DNA of 64,000 nt from Chloracidobacterium sp. (GTDB lineage Bacteria; Acidobacteriota; Blastocatellia; Pyrinomonadales; Pyrinomonadaceae): the NCBI GenBank assembly GCA_016711345.1, contig JADJTD010000001.1:2046001-2110000 (forward strand). The letters run 5' to 3'. The first letter of the stretch is position 1; every line of letters starts with the position of its first letter. Of the stretch, positions 26,653-36,161 are shown one piece after another. The translations under genes were made by a program, and so were the position numbers. The notes below the pieces were generated by a model, which was given only the letters and a program-made list of their open reading frames with translations, was not told the DNA's origin and did not search any database.

Positions 26653-27738
26653 ATGAAGCGTGTAAGTTTATGCGTTGTCGGTAATCTGCTGGGAAGGAAC
26701 CCTGGTTACATTACTACGCAAGGACAAATTTTAGCCGATCTTCTAACAAAAGAAGGCCATACGGTTATTAGTTGTTCTTCAAAAATAAATCGAGTGTTTC
26801 GTTTGCTCGATATTGTTTGGACCGTATTTAGGAATCGAAAGAAGTTTGATGTCCTAATTTTAGAAGTTTACAGCGGACTTAATATATTGATGTCCGAGAC
26901 GGTCAGTTTATTGGGAAGACTTTTAGGCGTTCCGATGATCTTTGTTCTTCACGGAGGTAATTTACCTGAGTTTTCAAAAAAGTATCCGCGTTGGGTGAAA
27001 CGTGTACTGGAAAGAGGAGATATCCTTGTCGCACCATCCACGTATTTAGTAAAAGGACTCAAACATCTGGGACTTTCGATTCGCGTTGTCCGCAACATCA
27101 TTGACGTAAATGAGTATCCTCACAGGCTAAGGCGCAACATAAGTCCGAAAATGATCTGGATGAGATCGTTCCACACCATATACAATCCGCAAATGGCTGT
27201 AATGGTTGTGAGATCGGTAAGAGATAAGCATCCCGATGCGAGTCTGGTCATGGCGGGGTTGGATAAAGGCTTAGAGTTCGAGACCAGATCATTGGTCGAG
27301 GAATTAGGATTGCAGCATGCCGTTCGATTTCCAGGTTTTCTGGATCATGAGGCAAAGATCAAGGAATTTTCCAAAGCCGACATATACCTGAACACAAATC
27401 GTATAGATAACATGCCGGTCGCCGTTGTCGAAGCATGTGCCATGGGATTACCTGTAGTTGCGACCGCTGTCGGAGGCTTGCCGGATCTTTTAGTTCACGG
27501 CAAGACTGGTATGTTGGTTGCGGATGATGATGTTGAAGAAATGACAAATGCCGTTAGTTCGCTTTTAAAAGATCCGGAATTGACAGAAAAACTATCAAAA
27601 AATGGACGAGCATTAGCTGAATTGTCTTCATGGAACACGGTTCGAGGTTGTTGGGTCGAACTCTTCACCGAGATCATGAAAACCAAGCTTCAAGGACAGC
27701 GATCGAAAGACCTTTCGTATCTTACTTCAAATAAATGA
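26653..27738 (+). CDS. Family 4 (GT-B) glycosyltransferase
   Basis: This 361-residue enzyme shows the GT4 C-terminal lobe: MIWMRSFHTIYNPQMAV, ASLVMAGLDKGLEFETRS, AVRFPGFLDHEAKIKEFSKA and NMPVAVVEACAMGLPVVAT. The first glutamate of the usual ExFGxxxxE motif is replaced here (RIDNMPVAVVEA), which occurs in some active GT4 proteins. The N-terminal acceptor loop is NLLGRNPGYITTQGQ. The final four bases overlap the start of the PaaK-like gene (ATGA), so the two are translationally coupled. Confidence 0.86.
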   Translation: MKRVSLCVVGNLLGRNPGYITTQGQILADLLTKEGHTVISCSSKINRVFRLLDIVWTVFRNRKKFDVLILEVYSGLNILMSETVSLLGRLLGVPMIFVLHGGNLPEFSKKYPRWVKRVLERGDILVAPSTYLVKGLKHLGLSIRVVRNIIDVNEYPHRLRRNISPKMIWMRSFHTIYNPQMAVMVVRSVRDKHPDASLVMAGLDKGLEFETRSLVEELGLQHAVRFPGFLDHEAKIKEFSKADIYLNTNRIDNMPVAVVEACAMGLPVVATAVGGLPDLLVHGKTGMLVADDDVEEMTNAVSSLLKDPELTEKLSKNGRALAELSSWNTVRGCWVELFTEIMKTKLQGQRSKDLSYLTSNK

Positions 27739-29126
27739 GCCTCGCGCTAAAGCTCTATCACAGATTGCCCGTTTTTTCACGCTCGTTGGTTGCGAGTGCT
27801 CGCGGTTATTATTTGCGTTGGTGGAGGTACGATAAAGAAACAGACAGACTCGTCGAAGAGGCGTTGGAACGCGACATGTGGAACGAAACCCAGTGGGCCG
27901 ACTGGCGAGCAAAACGTCTTTCATATATTTTAAATCGGGCCGCAACTCAGGTTCCCTATTATCGTCGACATTGGGAAGAAAAGCGTCGGCAAGGCGATAC
28001 TGCGTCTTGGAAAATTTTAGAAAACTGGCCGATCCTTGAGAAACAAACTTTGCGTGAGAGCAGCAAAGAATTTGTCGCTGACGACTGCACAATCTCAAAA
28101 ATGTTTCACGATCACACGAGCGGCACCACAGGAACTTCGCTCGATCTTTGGTTCTCGTTTCAGTCCGTAAAGCAGTGGTATGCTCTCTTAGAAGCCCGGG
28201 CAAAAATTTGGTACGGCATTTCGCGAAAAGATAGATGGGCGATCCTCGGAGGTCAGCTTGTTACTCCTGTCGGACAGCAAAAACCTCCATTTTGGGTTTG
28301 GAATGCCGGGTTGAATCAACTGTACCTTTCCTCATATCACCTTGCACCCAATTTGATCCCAGCATATTTGCAGGCCATCGTTGATTACAAGATTAAGTAT
28401 ATTTTGGGTTATTCTTCTGCAATCTATACTCTGGCGCAGGAAACTCTGAAACTTGGCCGCAAGGATCTAAAAATGGATGTCGTAATAACAAACGCCGAGC
28501 CATTATATGAGTATCAACGACAGACGATAAGCGAAGCGTTTAGCTGTCCGGTTCGCGAGACGTACGGCATGTCCGAGACCGCAGCAGCAGGTAGCGAGTG
28601 CGAAAAAGGATCGATGCATCTATGGCCCGATACCGGAATTATTGAAGCCATTGATGATGGAAATGATGGCCCTTCTGACTTTCTCTGTACAGGCCTGATC
28701 AATGCTGATATGCCTCTAATCCGATACAGAGTTGGGGATGCCGGCAAACTCTCCAATGCAAAGTGTGACTGCGGAAGAAAATTGCCGCTTATTGAAAAGA
28801 TTGAAGGCCGAAGCGATGACCTTTTATATACCGCAGATGGAAGGCGTGTCGGTCGATTAGATCCTATATTTAAGAGCAACTTGCCGATCATTGAGGCTCA
28901 GATAATTCAAAAATCACTGAAGCAAGTGAATGTTAAATATGTTCCAGCTCACAATTTTACGAACGAAGCTTTGAAGGTGTTAACAGAACTCATCCGTGAG
29001 CGCATGGGTGATATTGAAGTGAAGTTTGAAGAAGTTGAAGTCGTGCCGAGAACCAGCCGAGGAAAGTTCCGGGCCGTGATCTGTGAGTTATCGATGGAAG
29101 AAAAGTCGGCGTTGGAAGCACGTTGA
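27735..29126 (+). CDS. Phenylacetate-CoA ligase-like (PaaK/CapK) adenylate-forming enzyme
   Basis: This 463-residue protein belongs to the adenylate-forming PaaK/CapK group often found in capsule clusters. It has the AMP-binding core HDHTSGTTGTSLDLWF, the A5-type motif RETYGMSETAAAGSECE, CTGLINADMPLIRYRVGDAG (the catalytic Asp region) and GRSDDLLYTADGRRVGR. It should activate a carboxylic acid as an adenylate and pass it to CoA or another thiol. In this operon the activated acid could feed the FemAB-like transferases or the NRPS, but no substrate is evident. It is coupled to the genes on both sides (ATGA overlap upstream; the next ATG directly abuts its stop). Confidence 0.85.
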   Translation: MSLALKLYHRLPVFSRSLVASARGYYLRWWRYDKETDRLVEEALERDMWNETQWADWRAKRLSYILNRAATQVPYYRRHWEEKRRQGDTASWKILENWPILEKQTLRESSKEFVADDCTISKMFHDHTSGTTGTSLDLWFSFQSVKQWYALLEARAKIWYGISRKDRWAILGGQLVTPVGQQKPPFWVWNAGLNQLYLSSYHLAPNLIPAYLQAIVDYKIKYILGYSSAIYTLAQETLKLGRKDLKMDVVITNAEPLYEYQRQTISEAFSCPVRETYGMSETAAAGSECEKGSMHLWPDTGIIEAIDDGNDGPSDFLCTGLINADMPLIRYRVGDAGKLSNAKCDCGRKLPLIEKIEGRSDDLLYTADGRRVGRLDPIFKSNLPIIEAQIIQKSLKQVNVKYVPAHNFTNEALKVLTELIRERMGDIEVKFEEVEVVPRTSRGKFRAVICELSMEEKSALEAR

Positions 29127-30179
29127 ATGTCGGAAATGAATAAAATAGATGCACAATTATATCCCTTTGTTTCGGTAATAATACCCGTTCACAACGAAGG
29201 GAATTTTATTCTGAGAAGTTTGGGAGCGCTGCTTGATCAGACATATCCAAAGGATCGTATGGAGATCATATTGGCCGATGGAATGTCCACCGACAACACA
29301 CGACAGCTTGCCGAACAGATTGCAAGTGAATCGACGATCCCCGTTAGGTTTGTCGACAATGTGAGGAAGATCGCTCCTTCCGGTTTAAATCTGGCTTTGG
29401 GCGTTGCCAAAGGCGAGATCATTGTTCGTGTTGATGGTCACACCATTGTAGAGCCGGATTATGTAAGCGAATGCGTTGATGCCTTAATGCGCAGCGGAGC
29501 CGCCAATGCCGGTGGAAAAATGAACGCCGTTACTGAGGGTTCGGCCGGACAGGCGATTGCAATTGCGACCAGCTCGCGATTTGGCATAGGAAATGCGCGA
29601 TTTCATTATTCTGACAGTGAGGAATATGTCGATACGGTCTATCTCGGTGCATGGCCTAAAAAAATATTTGACCGCTATGGCCTCTTCAACGAAGAACTCG
29701 TTAGAAATCAAGATGACGAATTTAATTACAGGCTTCGGGCCGCCGGCGAAAAAATACTGCTTTCGCCGCGTATCAAATCGATATACTACAATCGCAGCTC
29801 GTTCAAAACTCTTTGGCGGCAATATTTCCAATACGGCTATTGGAAAGTGCGTGTTCTGCAGATGCATCCGCGTCAGATGAGCATGCGTCAGTTTGTTCCG
29901 CTAGTTTTCGTCACATCCTTGATCGTGACGGCGATATTATCGTTGTTATTGCCTTTTGGCTGGCTGGCTTTTGCAAGTGTCGTTTTAAGCTATTTAGCAG
30001 CAAATCTTGTAGCTACTGTTATTGCCGGTAAGACGAAAATTACTCTATTACCGTTGGTTTCGCTTAGTTTTGTAATTTTGCATCTTTCGTATGGATTTGG
30101 CTTTCTATTAGGCGTCTTTTCCTTTGTAGGATATTGGTTTAAACCAAGAACGGGCGGCGTTCTGCCGGTTGACCAATAG
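29127..30179 (+). CDS. Membrane-anchored family 2 glycosyltransferase (ExoA-like)
   Basis: This 350-residue enzyme has the GT2 catalytic domain PFVSVIIPVHNEGNFILRSL, EIILADGMSTDNTRQLA, the DxD motif in IIVRVDGHTIVEPDYV, and LVRNQDDEFNYRLRAAGEKI, where the ED-type catalytic acid and the RxxRW-like region lie. Residues about 255-345 hold three hydrophobic segments (LVFVTSLIVTAILSLLL, ASVVLSYLAANLVATVI, LVSLSFVILHLSYGF) anchoring it in the inner membrane. The architecture matches succinoglycan ExoA-type transferases. The NRPS gene follows after 17 bp. Confidence 0.88.
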   Translation: MSEMNKIDAQLYPFVSVIIPVHNEGNFILRSLGALLDQTYPKDRMEIILADGMSTDNTRQLAEQIASESTIPVRFVDNVRKIAPSGLNLALGVAKGEIIVRVDGHTIVEPDYVSECVDALMRSGAANAGGKMNAVTEGSAGQAIAIATSSRFGIGNARFHYSDSEEYVDTVYLGAWPKKIFDRYGLFNEELVRNQDDEFNYRLRAAGEKILLSPRIKSIYYNRSSFKTLWRQYFQYGYWKVRVLQMHPRQMSMRQFVPLVFVTSLIVTAILSLLLPFGWLAFASVVLSYLAANLVATVIAGKTKITLLPLVSLSFVILHLSYGFGFLLGVFSFVGYWFKPRTGGVLPVDQ

Positions 30180-30196
30180 AGCCAGGAATTAGGCGT

Positions 30197-33100
30197 ATGC
30201 AAGCCGAGACTTATCCAGAGATCGCGGATCTTCGAACGAAAAAAAATGTTTCCAACGGAAACAAAATAAATCCTTTGACTGACAACTACTGCATCCATCA
30301 ATTGATCAAAGAGATCGCTGACCGTAACCCAAATGCAATCGCTGTGGTTGATGACAACGCTAACCGATTGAGCTACGTCGAACTGAACGGTCAGGCGGAT
30401 CGTGTCGCGCGCAGTTTGCAAACCTCAGGCGTGAAAAGCGGTGATCTGGTTTCGATCTGTGTAGATCGTTCTGTAAATATGGCGGTCGGTATTCTGGGCA
30501 TTCTCAAAACCGGAGCCGCCTACGTACCGTTAGATCCAAACTATCCGCAGGACCGTCTCGAATACATGGACGAAGATGCGGGAGCATCGGTTCTATTGAC
30601 CGAAGGTAATTATGCGCAGCGATTCGAACATAGCATAGATAATATTGTTCGTTTAGATTCCGTGGCCAATATTGACAAGTTGGAATCTCCTTCGGTTGTG
30701 TCGATTGATTCTGCGAACGCGGCTTACGTTATCTACACATCTGGAACGACTGGCAACCCAAAAGGTGTTGTTGTTACTCACCGCAACCTTACAAGCTATG
30801 TTAACTCCCTTCCTGAGGCACTCGGCTTAAGACCCACTGACAAATATCTCCATTCAGCATCGATTTCCTTTTCATCGTCGGTAAGGCAGTTGATGGTTCC
30901 GCTTTCGCTTGGAGCTTCGGTAGTTATTGCCTCGACAGAGCATCTGAGAGATCCGCATTCGCTATTCGAGTTTATTGCACAAGAAGGCGTGACGGTTTTG
31001 GATTTCGTGCCTTCGTTTTGGCGGAGTTGCGTCCACGCGCTCAGCGAGAAAATGTCCGACAATAACGTTCAGCTGCTGCTATCGGCCAGCGAACCGTTTC
31101 CTACATCTGTTTGCAAAGAGCTTAAAACGATCTTCAATGACGATGTCCGCATAATAAATATGTATGGACAAACGGAAACGACAGGCATCATTTCGTTTTT
31201 CCCGATTAACTCCGCAATGATAAACGATTCGGGAATTATGCCCATCGGCAGTCCGATCTCACACGCCACGATGCATATTCTCGATGAGAATTTAAGTCCG
31301 ATGAGTGACGATGCCGCAGGTGAATTGTATATCGGTGGAGCCGGAGTCGCGCTCGGATATCTCAATCGTCCGGAACTGACAGAGGAACGATTCATCAAAG
31401 ATCCGTTTAGTGAAGCCGATGATGCTCGACTTTATCGTACCGGCGATCTCGCACATTATCTGCCAAGCGGTGCGATCGAATATCTCGGACGGATCGACGA
31501 TCAGGTAAAACTTCGAGGTTTCCGCATCGAGCTCGGAGAGATCGAATCGGTAATTAACAAGTTTACAGATGTTCGAGAAGCGGTGGTGACAGCATACGAG
31601 CAGGAGGGTGACAAACGTCTTGCGGCTTATATTGTTAGTGCTTCGGGCTCGAAGTTTGGCGCCGACGAGGTACGCAGGTTTTTGAAACAAAAGTTGCCGG
31701 AATATATGATTCCGTCTGCTTTTATTCAACTCGAAAAAATTCCGCTGACGCCCAATGGCAAATTGGATAGAAAGTCGTTGCCCGCACCGCAACAAAATGT
31801 ATCGACACAGAGAGAAGGATACGTAGCGCCGACAACTGAGACTGAGAAAACGGTTGCCCGGATATGGAGTGAGATGCTTGGCGTTAACGACATCGGTATT
31901 AACGACAATTTCTTTGATCTCGGAGGCCACTCGCTGCTCGCTACACAGGCACTCGTTAAAGTTGCTAATGAGACGGGCGTACTTTTGCGTGTTGCGGACC
32001 TTTTCAACACGCCGACCATTTCCGATATCGCTCGCAAGCTTGGCGGAGCGAACCAAACTGCGAAAACGAGCACGATACCACTCGTGCTTCGCGCGGGTAA
32101 GATGCCGCTCTCGTTTGCTCAGCAGCGTTTGTGGTTCCTCGACAAACTCGAACCAAACAGCGCTGCCTACAACATTCCATTCGGGATGCGAATCGATGGT
32201 GAAGTCAATATTGAAGCGCTGAGACGGGCGCTCGATAAGCTAATTGTTCGCCATGAATCATTGCGAACGACAGTCAAAACGATTAATGGAGAGGCGTCTT
32301 TAGAGATCATTGACGAACTTCGATGTAACTTGTCGGTTATCGATATTTCCGATCTTTCTGGTGCGGAGCGTGACGCGCAAGTTCGCGCTTTGTCTGCCGA
32401 AGAAGCTTCGGGTCCATTCGACCTTGCGGCCTCGCCGCTGTTTCGCACAAAGCTTCTGAAATTGAAAGTTGACGAATACGTGATGCTTGTTACGATGCAT
32501 CACGTAATAAGCGACGGTTGGTCACTCGCAGTCTTTTTTGAAGAGCTGAGCGAAGTTTACGGCGGCATCACGCAAGGCATTGATGTTCATCTTCCAGAAT
32601 TAAAACTTCAGTATGCAGATTTTGCATCTTGGCAGCGCGGGACTTTGGCCGAAGCCGAAATTGCGAAACAGCTTGAGTTTTGGGGTGAAAAATTGGCGGA
32701 TGCCGAACCTTTGCTGGGATTTCCAACCGACCGTCAGCGTCCGCTTGTTCAAACGTACAAAGGTGCAAACTACAGAAGGACGTTTTCGCCGGAACTTCTT
32801 GAAGAGCTGCGAGTTTTTAGTCGCAACGAAGGAGTGTCACTATTTATGACGCTTCTTGCAGCGTTCTATACATTGATCTATCGGCATGCGAATCAGGACG
32901 ATCTGGTCCTTGGCGTTCCTATCGCTAATCGCAATTACAGCGATATCGAACGAGTCATCGGATTTTTTGCAAACACGCTAGCGCTACGTGCTGATCTTTC
33001 CGGCGCGCCTACGTTTCGAACTTTTCTCGCTCAGGTTAAAGGCCTAGCACTCGAGTCATACGACAATCAGGATGTTCCATTTGAAAAACTTGTCGAATAT

Positions 33101-36100
33101 CTAAATCCAAAACGCAGCCTTAGTCACAATCCGATCTTTCAGGTGATGTTTGGATTGCATAACACGCCACCGTTAAAGCCGGAACTTTCTGGATTGAATC
33201 TGACTCCAATCGAAATGAATACCGGAACGTCGAGATTCGATCTTGAGGTTCTTGTTCGAGAAAATCCGGACGGCCTTGGGGTGTTAGCCGAATATTCGAC
33301 CGATCTTTTTGACGAATCGACCATTGAGAGATTCATAGAGAGATTTGAAGTTCTTTTGCGGGGAATACTCAGAAATCCTGAAGAAGTCATATCTATTTTG
33401 CCAATTTTGACTGAGACGGAACAGAAGCTAATAGTCGACGAATTTAACGACACAGCAAAAGATTACCCAACCGATAAATGCGTTCATCAGCTTTTCGAAG
33501 AACAGGTAAAAAGCTCACCGGACGCAATCGCGGTCGTTTATCAGGATCAGCAATTAACCTATCGGGAACTGAATCAGAAAGCTAATGCGATAGCTCATCG
33601 ATTGCGGAGATTTAATATTGGCCCCGACAGTCTTGTCGGGCTATGTGTAGAGCGTTCGGTCGAAATGGTCGCCGGTGTTTACGGTATTCTCAAAACGGGC
33701 GCGGCTTACGTGCCGCTTGATCCTTCGTATCCGATTGATCGCTTGAATTTGATGCTTGGGGATTCTGGAGCGTCGATCATCGTCAGCCATCAAAACTTAG
33801 CCAAAGACCTTGATTCTAAGAGATTCGAGATCATCTATATGGATGATCCGTCAATTGTGTCGGACGGTGACGCATTCGAGAACCCGCAGAGTGGCGTGGG
33901 CATGGGAAACCTTGCTTATATTAATTACACGTCGGGTTCGACGGGCGTTCCGAAAGGAGTTGCGATCCAGCATAGTTCGCTTAACAACTACACTCAACAT
34001 CTTCTCGAAGTTTTGGGAACTGATCGCCCGCTCCAATTCGCGAATGTTTCGACCATAGCGGCGGACCTAGGCAACTCATGTATCTATCCGGCACTCGCGT
34101 CGGGCGGAACTGTTCACGTTATCAGCTATGATGTCTTAACCAATCCCGATCTATTTCGTGAATACGCGATCAAAAACTCAATAGATGTTTTGAAGATCGT
34201 TCCTTCTCACCTGAGCGCATTGTTGGGTGAGACCAACGACGGATTAGAACTTCCTAAAAGATGTCTGATCGTTGGCGGCGAAGCTCTCTCGTGGGATCTA
34301 GTCAAGCGAATTCTCGATAATGAACGTAAATGTGTGGTCATCAATGAATACGGCCCGACCGAATCGACTGTCGGTTCTGCAGTGGCGTATATTGACAAGA
34401 TCGAGAGTGAATACCTTGCCTCGGCGTCGATCGGGAAACCGGCGGCCAATACGACTACGTACATCCTGAACGAAAGTCTTCAGGTCGTTCCGATCGGCGT
34501 GCATGGAGAAATATACATCGGCGGAAGCGGCCTGGCACGAGGCTATTTAAATCGCCCTGATCTAACAGAGGAACGGTTTATTAGCGATCCTTTTAGCAAA
34601 GGAAAAGGTGCACGTTTATATCGAACAGGCGATCTTGCGCGTTATCTTCCCAATGGCGAGATGGAGTATCTCGGCCGGATCGACGATCAGGTTAAGATCC
34701 GCGGTTTCCGCATCGAGCTTGGCGAGATCGAATCTGTGATCAGCCATTTTACAGACGTGCGCGAAGCGGTAGTCACAACGCGCGAAGAACAGAAAGGCGA
34801 CAAGCGGCTGATAGCGTATGTGGTTAGCCGTACAAACTCAAAGATCGAACCTGCCGAGTTGCGCAATTTTTTGAGAGAAAAGCTGCCGGACTATATGGTG
34901 CCGTCCGCGTTTATACAGCTTGAGAAGCTTCCGCTGACACCGAACGGCAAGGTCGATAGAAAAAAACTTCCGGCACCTGAGAAAGAAACCTCGTCCGGCA
35001 GAGATGGCTACGTAGAGGCGAGGACGGAAACAGAAACAAAACTTGCTAAGATCTGGGGTGAACTGCTCGGTGTTGACAAAATAGGCGTTCAGGACAATTT
35101 CTTTGATCTCGGCGGCCACTCACTGCTCGCGATAAGGATGTTCTCCGCCGTTGAAGAGACGTTTCAAAAAAGTGTTCCGCTTGCGACATTGTTTGAAGCC
35201 GGAACAATTGAAAAATTGGCCGAGATTCTCAGTAAGGAAGATTGGGAAGAACCTGAAGCATCGCTCGTACCGATTCAACCCGGTGGAAATAAAATTCCTT
35301 TCTATTGTATTCACGCGATAGGCGGCAACGTGATGTTCTATAGCGACCTGGCAAAATATCTGGATAAAGATCAGCCGCTTTATGGATTGCAAGCACGGCG
35401 TTTAGCCGGAAGACAAGTGGGACACGGAACGATCGAGGAAATGGCCGCATTCTATATCAAAGAGATCCTCGAACATCAGCCCGACGGGCCATATTGTTTA
35501 GGCGGCTCATCATTTGGCGGCCTCGTTGCTTACGAGATGGCGCGGCAACTTTCGCGGCAAGGTAAGGATGTTGGGCTTCTTGCATTATTTGATACAGGTA
35601 CGCCGGAATATAAGAAAGCGCGTATTCAGGACAACTCAAAGATCAATATCAAGGTGCATGAGTTCATAGAACGCATCCATCTGCATAAAGCAAATATTGG
35701 CGCCTTGAGTGGAACTGAAAAAATAGGTTATGTTGTCAAAAAAGCAAGACAAAGGTTTTTCCAGATACAAACGGAGCTTTCAAAACACACGAAAGAAGAT
35801 CGTTCGCGATCTGATCACAAAATTCAAAGGCAAAGGCGCCATCCCGAAAAGCTATATTCAGTTAGAGGACCAATTGATGCGCGCACAGCGGAAATTTACG
35901 CCGCAGCCATACTCCGGAAAAATAACCTTGTTCAGAGCAAGCATTCAACCATACGGTTTGGCTCCCGATCCTCATTTAGGGTGGGATGCATACGTTTCGT
36001 CAGTCGAGGCGTGCGAAGTCATCGGCCATCATACATCGATAGTTGCCGAGCCTTATGTTCGCGGACTTGTCGAGAAGCTAAATATTTATTTAGAACATGT

Positions 36101-36133
36101 GAACCGACGGAACGAAGAGTAATGTGTTTCTAA
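30197..36133 (+). CDS. Dimodular non-ribosomal peptide synthetase A-T-C-A-T-TE, thioesterase frameshifted
   Basis: The uninterrupted frame gives 1978 residues. Module 1: A domain (about 30-530; YTSGTTGNPKG, YRTGDLAHYLPSG, LTPNGKLDRK) and carrier domain with LGGHSL near residue 576. Module 2: C domain (about 630-1075, HHVISDG intact), A domain (about 1085-1590; YTSGSTGVPKG, EYGPTEST, YRTGDLARYLPNG), carrier domain (LGGHSL near 1638) and a thioesterase from about 1690 with nucleophile motif GGSSFGG (Ser 1772). From about residue 1866 the frame turns into Arg/Ser-rich nonsense; the true thioesterase end lies in the +1 frame (see 35793-36122). Read from the sequence, A2 pocket residues are D-L-S-K-I-G-E-V-G, close to the published Asn code; A1 gives S-S-R-D-L-A-M-G-I without the usual first Asp. 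It ends the glycan operon and converges on the carrier-protein-activating enzyme. Confidence 0.92.
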   Translation: MQAETYPEIADLRTKKNVSNGNKINPLTDNYCIHQLIKEIADRNPNAIAVVDDNANRLSYVELNGQADRVARSLQTSGVKSGDLVSICVDRSVNMAVGILGILKTGAAYVPLDPNYPQDRLEYMDEDAGASVLLTEGNYAQRFEHSIDNIVRLDSVANIDKLESPSVVSIDSANAAYVIYTSGTTGNPKGVVVTHRNLTSYVNSLPEALGLRPTDKYLHSASISFSSSVRQLMVPLSLGASVVIASTEHLRDPHSLFEFIAQEGVTVLDFVPSFWRSCVHALSEKMSDNNVQLLLSASEPFPTSVCKELKTIFNDDVRIINMYGQTETTGIISFFPINSAMINDSGIMPIGSPISHATMHILDENLSPMSDDAAGELYIGGAGVALGYLNRPELTEERFIKDPFSEADDARLYRTGDLAHYLPSGAIEYLGRIDDQVKLRGFRIELGEIESVINKFTDVREAVVTAYEQEGDKRLAAYIVSASGSKFGADEVRRFLKQKLPEYMIPSAFIQLEKIPLTPNGKLDRKSLPAPQQNVSTQREGYVAPTTETEKTVARIWSEMLGVNDIGINDNFFDLGGHSLLATQALVKVANETGVLLRVADLFNTPTISDIARKLGGANQTAKTSTIPLVLRAGKMPLSFAQQRLWFLDKLEPNSAAYNIPFGMRIDGEVNIEALRRALDKLIVRHESLRTTVKTINGEASLEIIDELRCNLSVIDISDLSGAERDAQVRALSAEEASGPFDLAASPLFRTKLLKLKVDEYVMLVTMHHVISDGWSLAVFFEELSEVYGGITQGIDVHLPELKLQYADFASWQRGTLAEAEIAKQLEFWGEKLADAEPLLGFPTDRQRPLVQTYKGANYRRTFSPELLEELRVFSRNEGVSLFMTLLAAFYTLIYRHANQDDLVLGVPIANRNYSDIERVIGFFANTLALRADLSGAPTFRTFLAQVKGLALESYDNQDVPFEKLVEYLNPKRSLSHNPIFQVMFGLHNTPPLKPELSGLNLTPIEMNTGTSRFDLEVLVRENPDGLGVLAEYSTDLFDESTIERFIERFEVLLRGILRNPEEVISILPILTETEQKLIVDEFNDTAKDYPTDKCVHQLFEEQVKSSPDAIAVVYQDQQLTYRELNQKANAIAHRLRRFNIGPDSLVGLCVERSVEMVAGVYGILKTGAAYVPLDPSYPIDRLNLMLGDSGASIIVSHQNLAKDLDSKRFEIIYMDDPSIVSDGDAFENPQSGVGMGNLAYINYTSGSTGVPKGVAIQHSSLNNYTQHLLEVLGTDRPLQFANVSTIAADLGNSCIYPALASGGTVHVISYDVLTNPDLFREYAIKNSIDVLKIVPSHLSALLGETNDGLELPKRCLIVGGEALSWDLVKRILDNERKCVVINEYGPTESTVGSAVAYIDKIESEYLASASIGKPAANTTTYILNESLQVVPIGVHGEIYIGGSGLARGYLNRPDLTEERFISDPFSKGKGARLYRTGDLARYLPNGEMEYLGRIDDQVKIRGFRIELGEIESVISHFTDVREAVVTTREEQKGDKRLIAYVVSRTNSKIEPAELRNFLREKLPDYMVPSAFIQLEKLPLTPNGKVDRKKLPAPEKETSSGRDGYVEARTETETKLAKIWGELLGVDKIGVQDNFFDLGGHSLLAIRMFSAVEETFQKSVPLATLFEAGTIEKLAEILSKEDWEEPEASLVPIQPGGNKIPFYCIHAIGGNVMFYSDLAKYLDKDQPLYGLQARRLAGRQVGHGTIEEMAAFYIKEILEHQPDGPYCLGGSSFGGLVAYEMARQLSRQGKDVGLLALFDTGTPEYKKARIQDNSKINIKVHEFIERIHLHKANIGALSGTEKIGYVVKKARQRFFQIQTELSKHTKEDRSRSDHKIQRQRRHPEKLYSVRGPIDARTAEIYAAAILRKNNLVQSKHSTIRFGSRSSFRVGCIRFVSRGVRSHRPSYIDSCRALCSRTCREAKYLFRTCEPTERRVMCF
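35793..36122 (+). pseudogene. Displaced 3' end of the NRPS thioesterase (+1 frame)
   Basis: In the frame of base 35793 the translation continues the thioesterase perfectly: KKIVRDLITKFKGKG, then LMRAQRKFTPQPYSGKITLF and LGWDAYVSSVEACEVIGHH. The latter is the family's C-terminal block carrying the catalytic His (codon at 36027 or 36030). The switch point is the AAA run at 35792-35794: dropping one A joins the two frames and yields a thioesterase of normal length, ending at 36122 (1974 residues in all). As read, the main frame therefore lacks the catalytic His. Either the sequence has a one-base homopolymer insertion error or the gene carries a real frameshift. It is not an independent gene, although an internal ATG at 35730 in this frame exists. 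Confidence 0.85.
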
Positions 36134-36161
36134 AGGTTGGGACTATTTCTTTCAGATAATA

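Noticed and set aside
35730..36122. Independent small gene after the NRPS
   Set aside because: Its sequence is the C-terminal half of the NRPS thioesterase; it is best explained by a one-base frameshift, not a separate protein.
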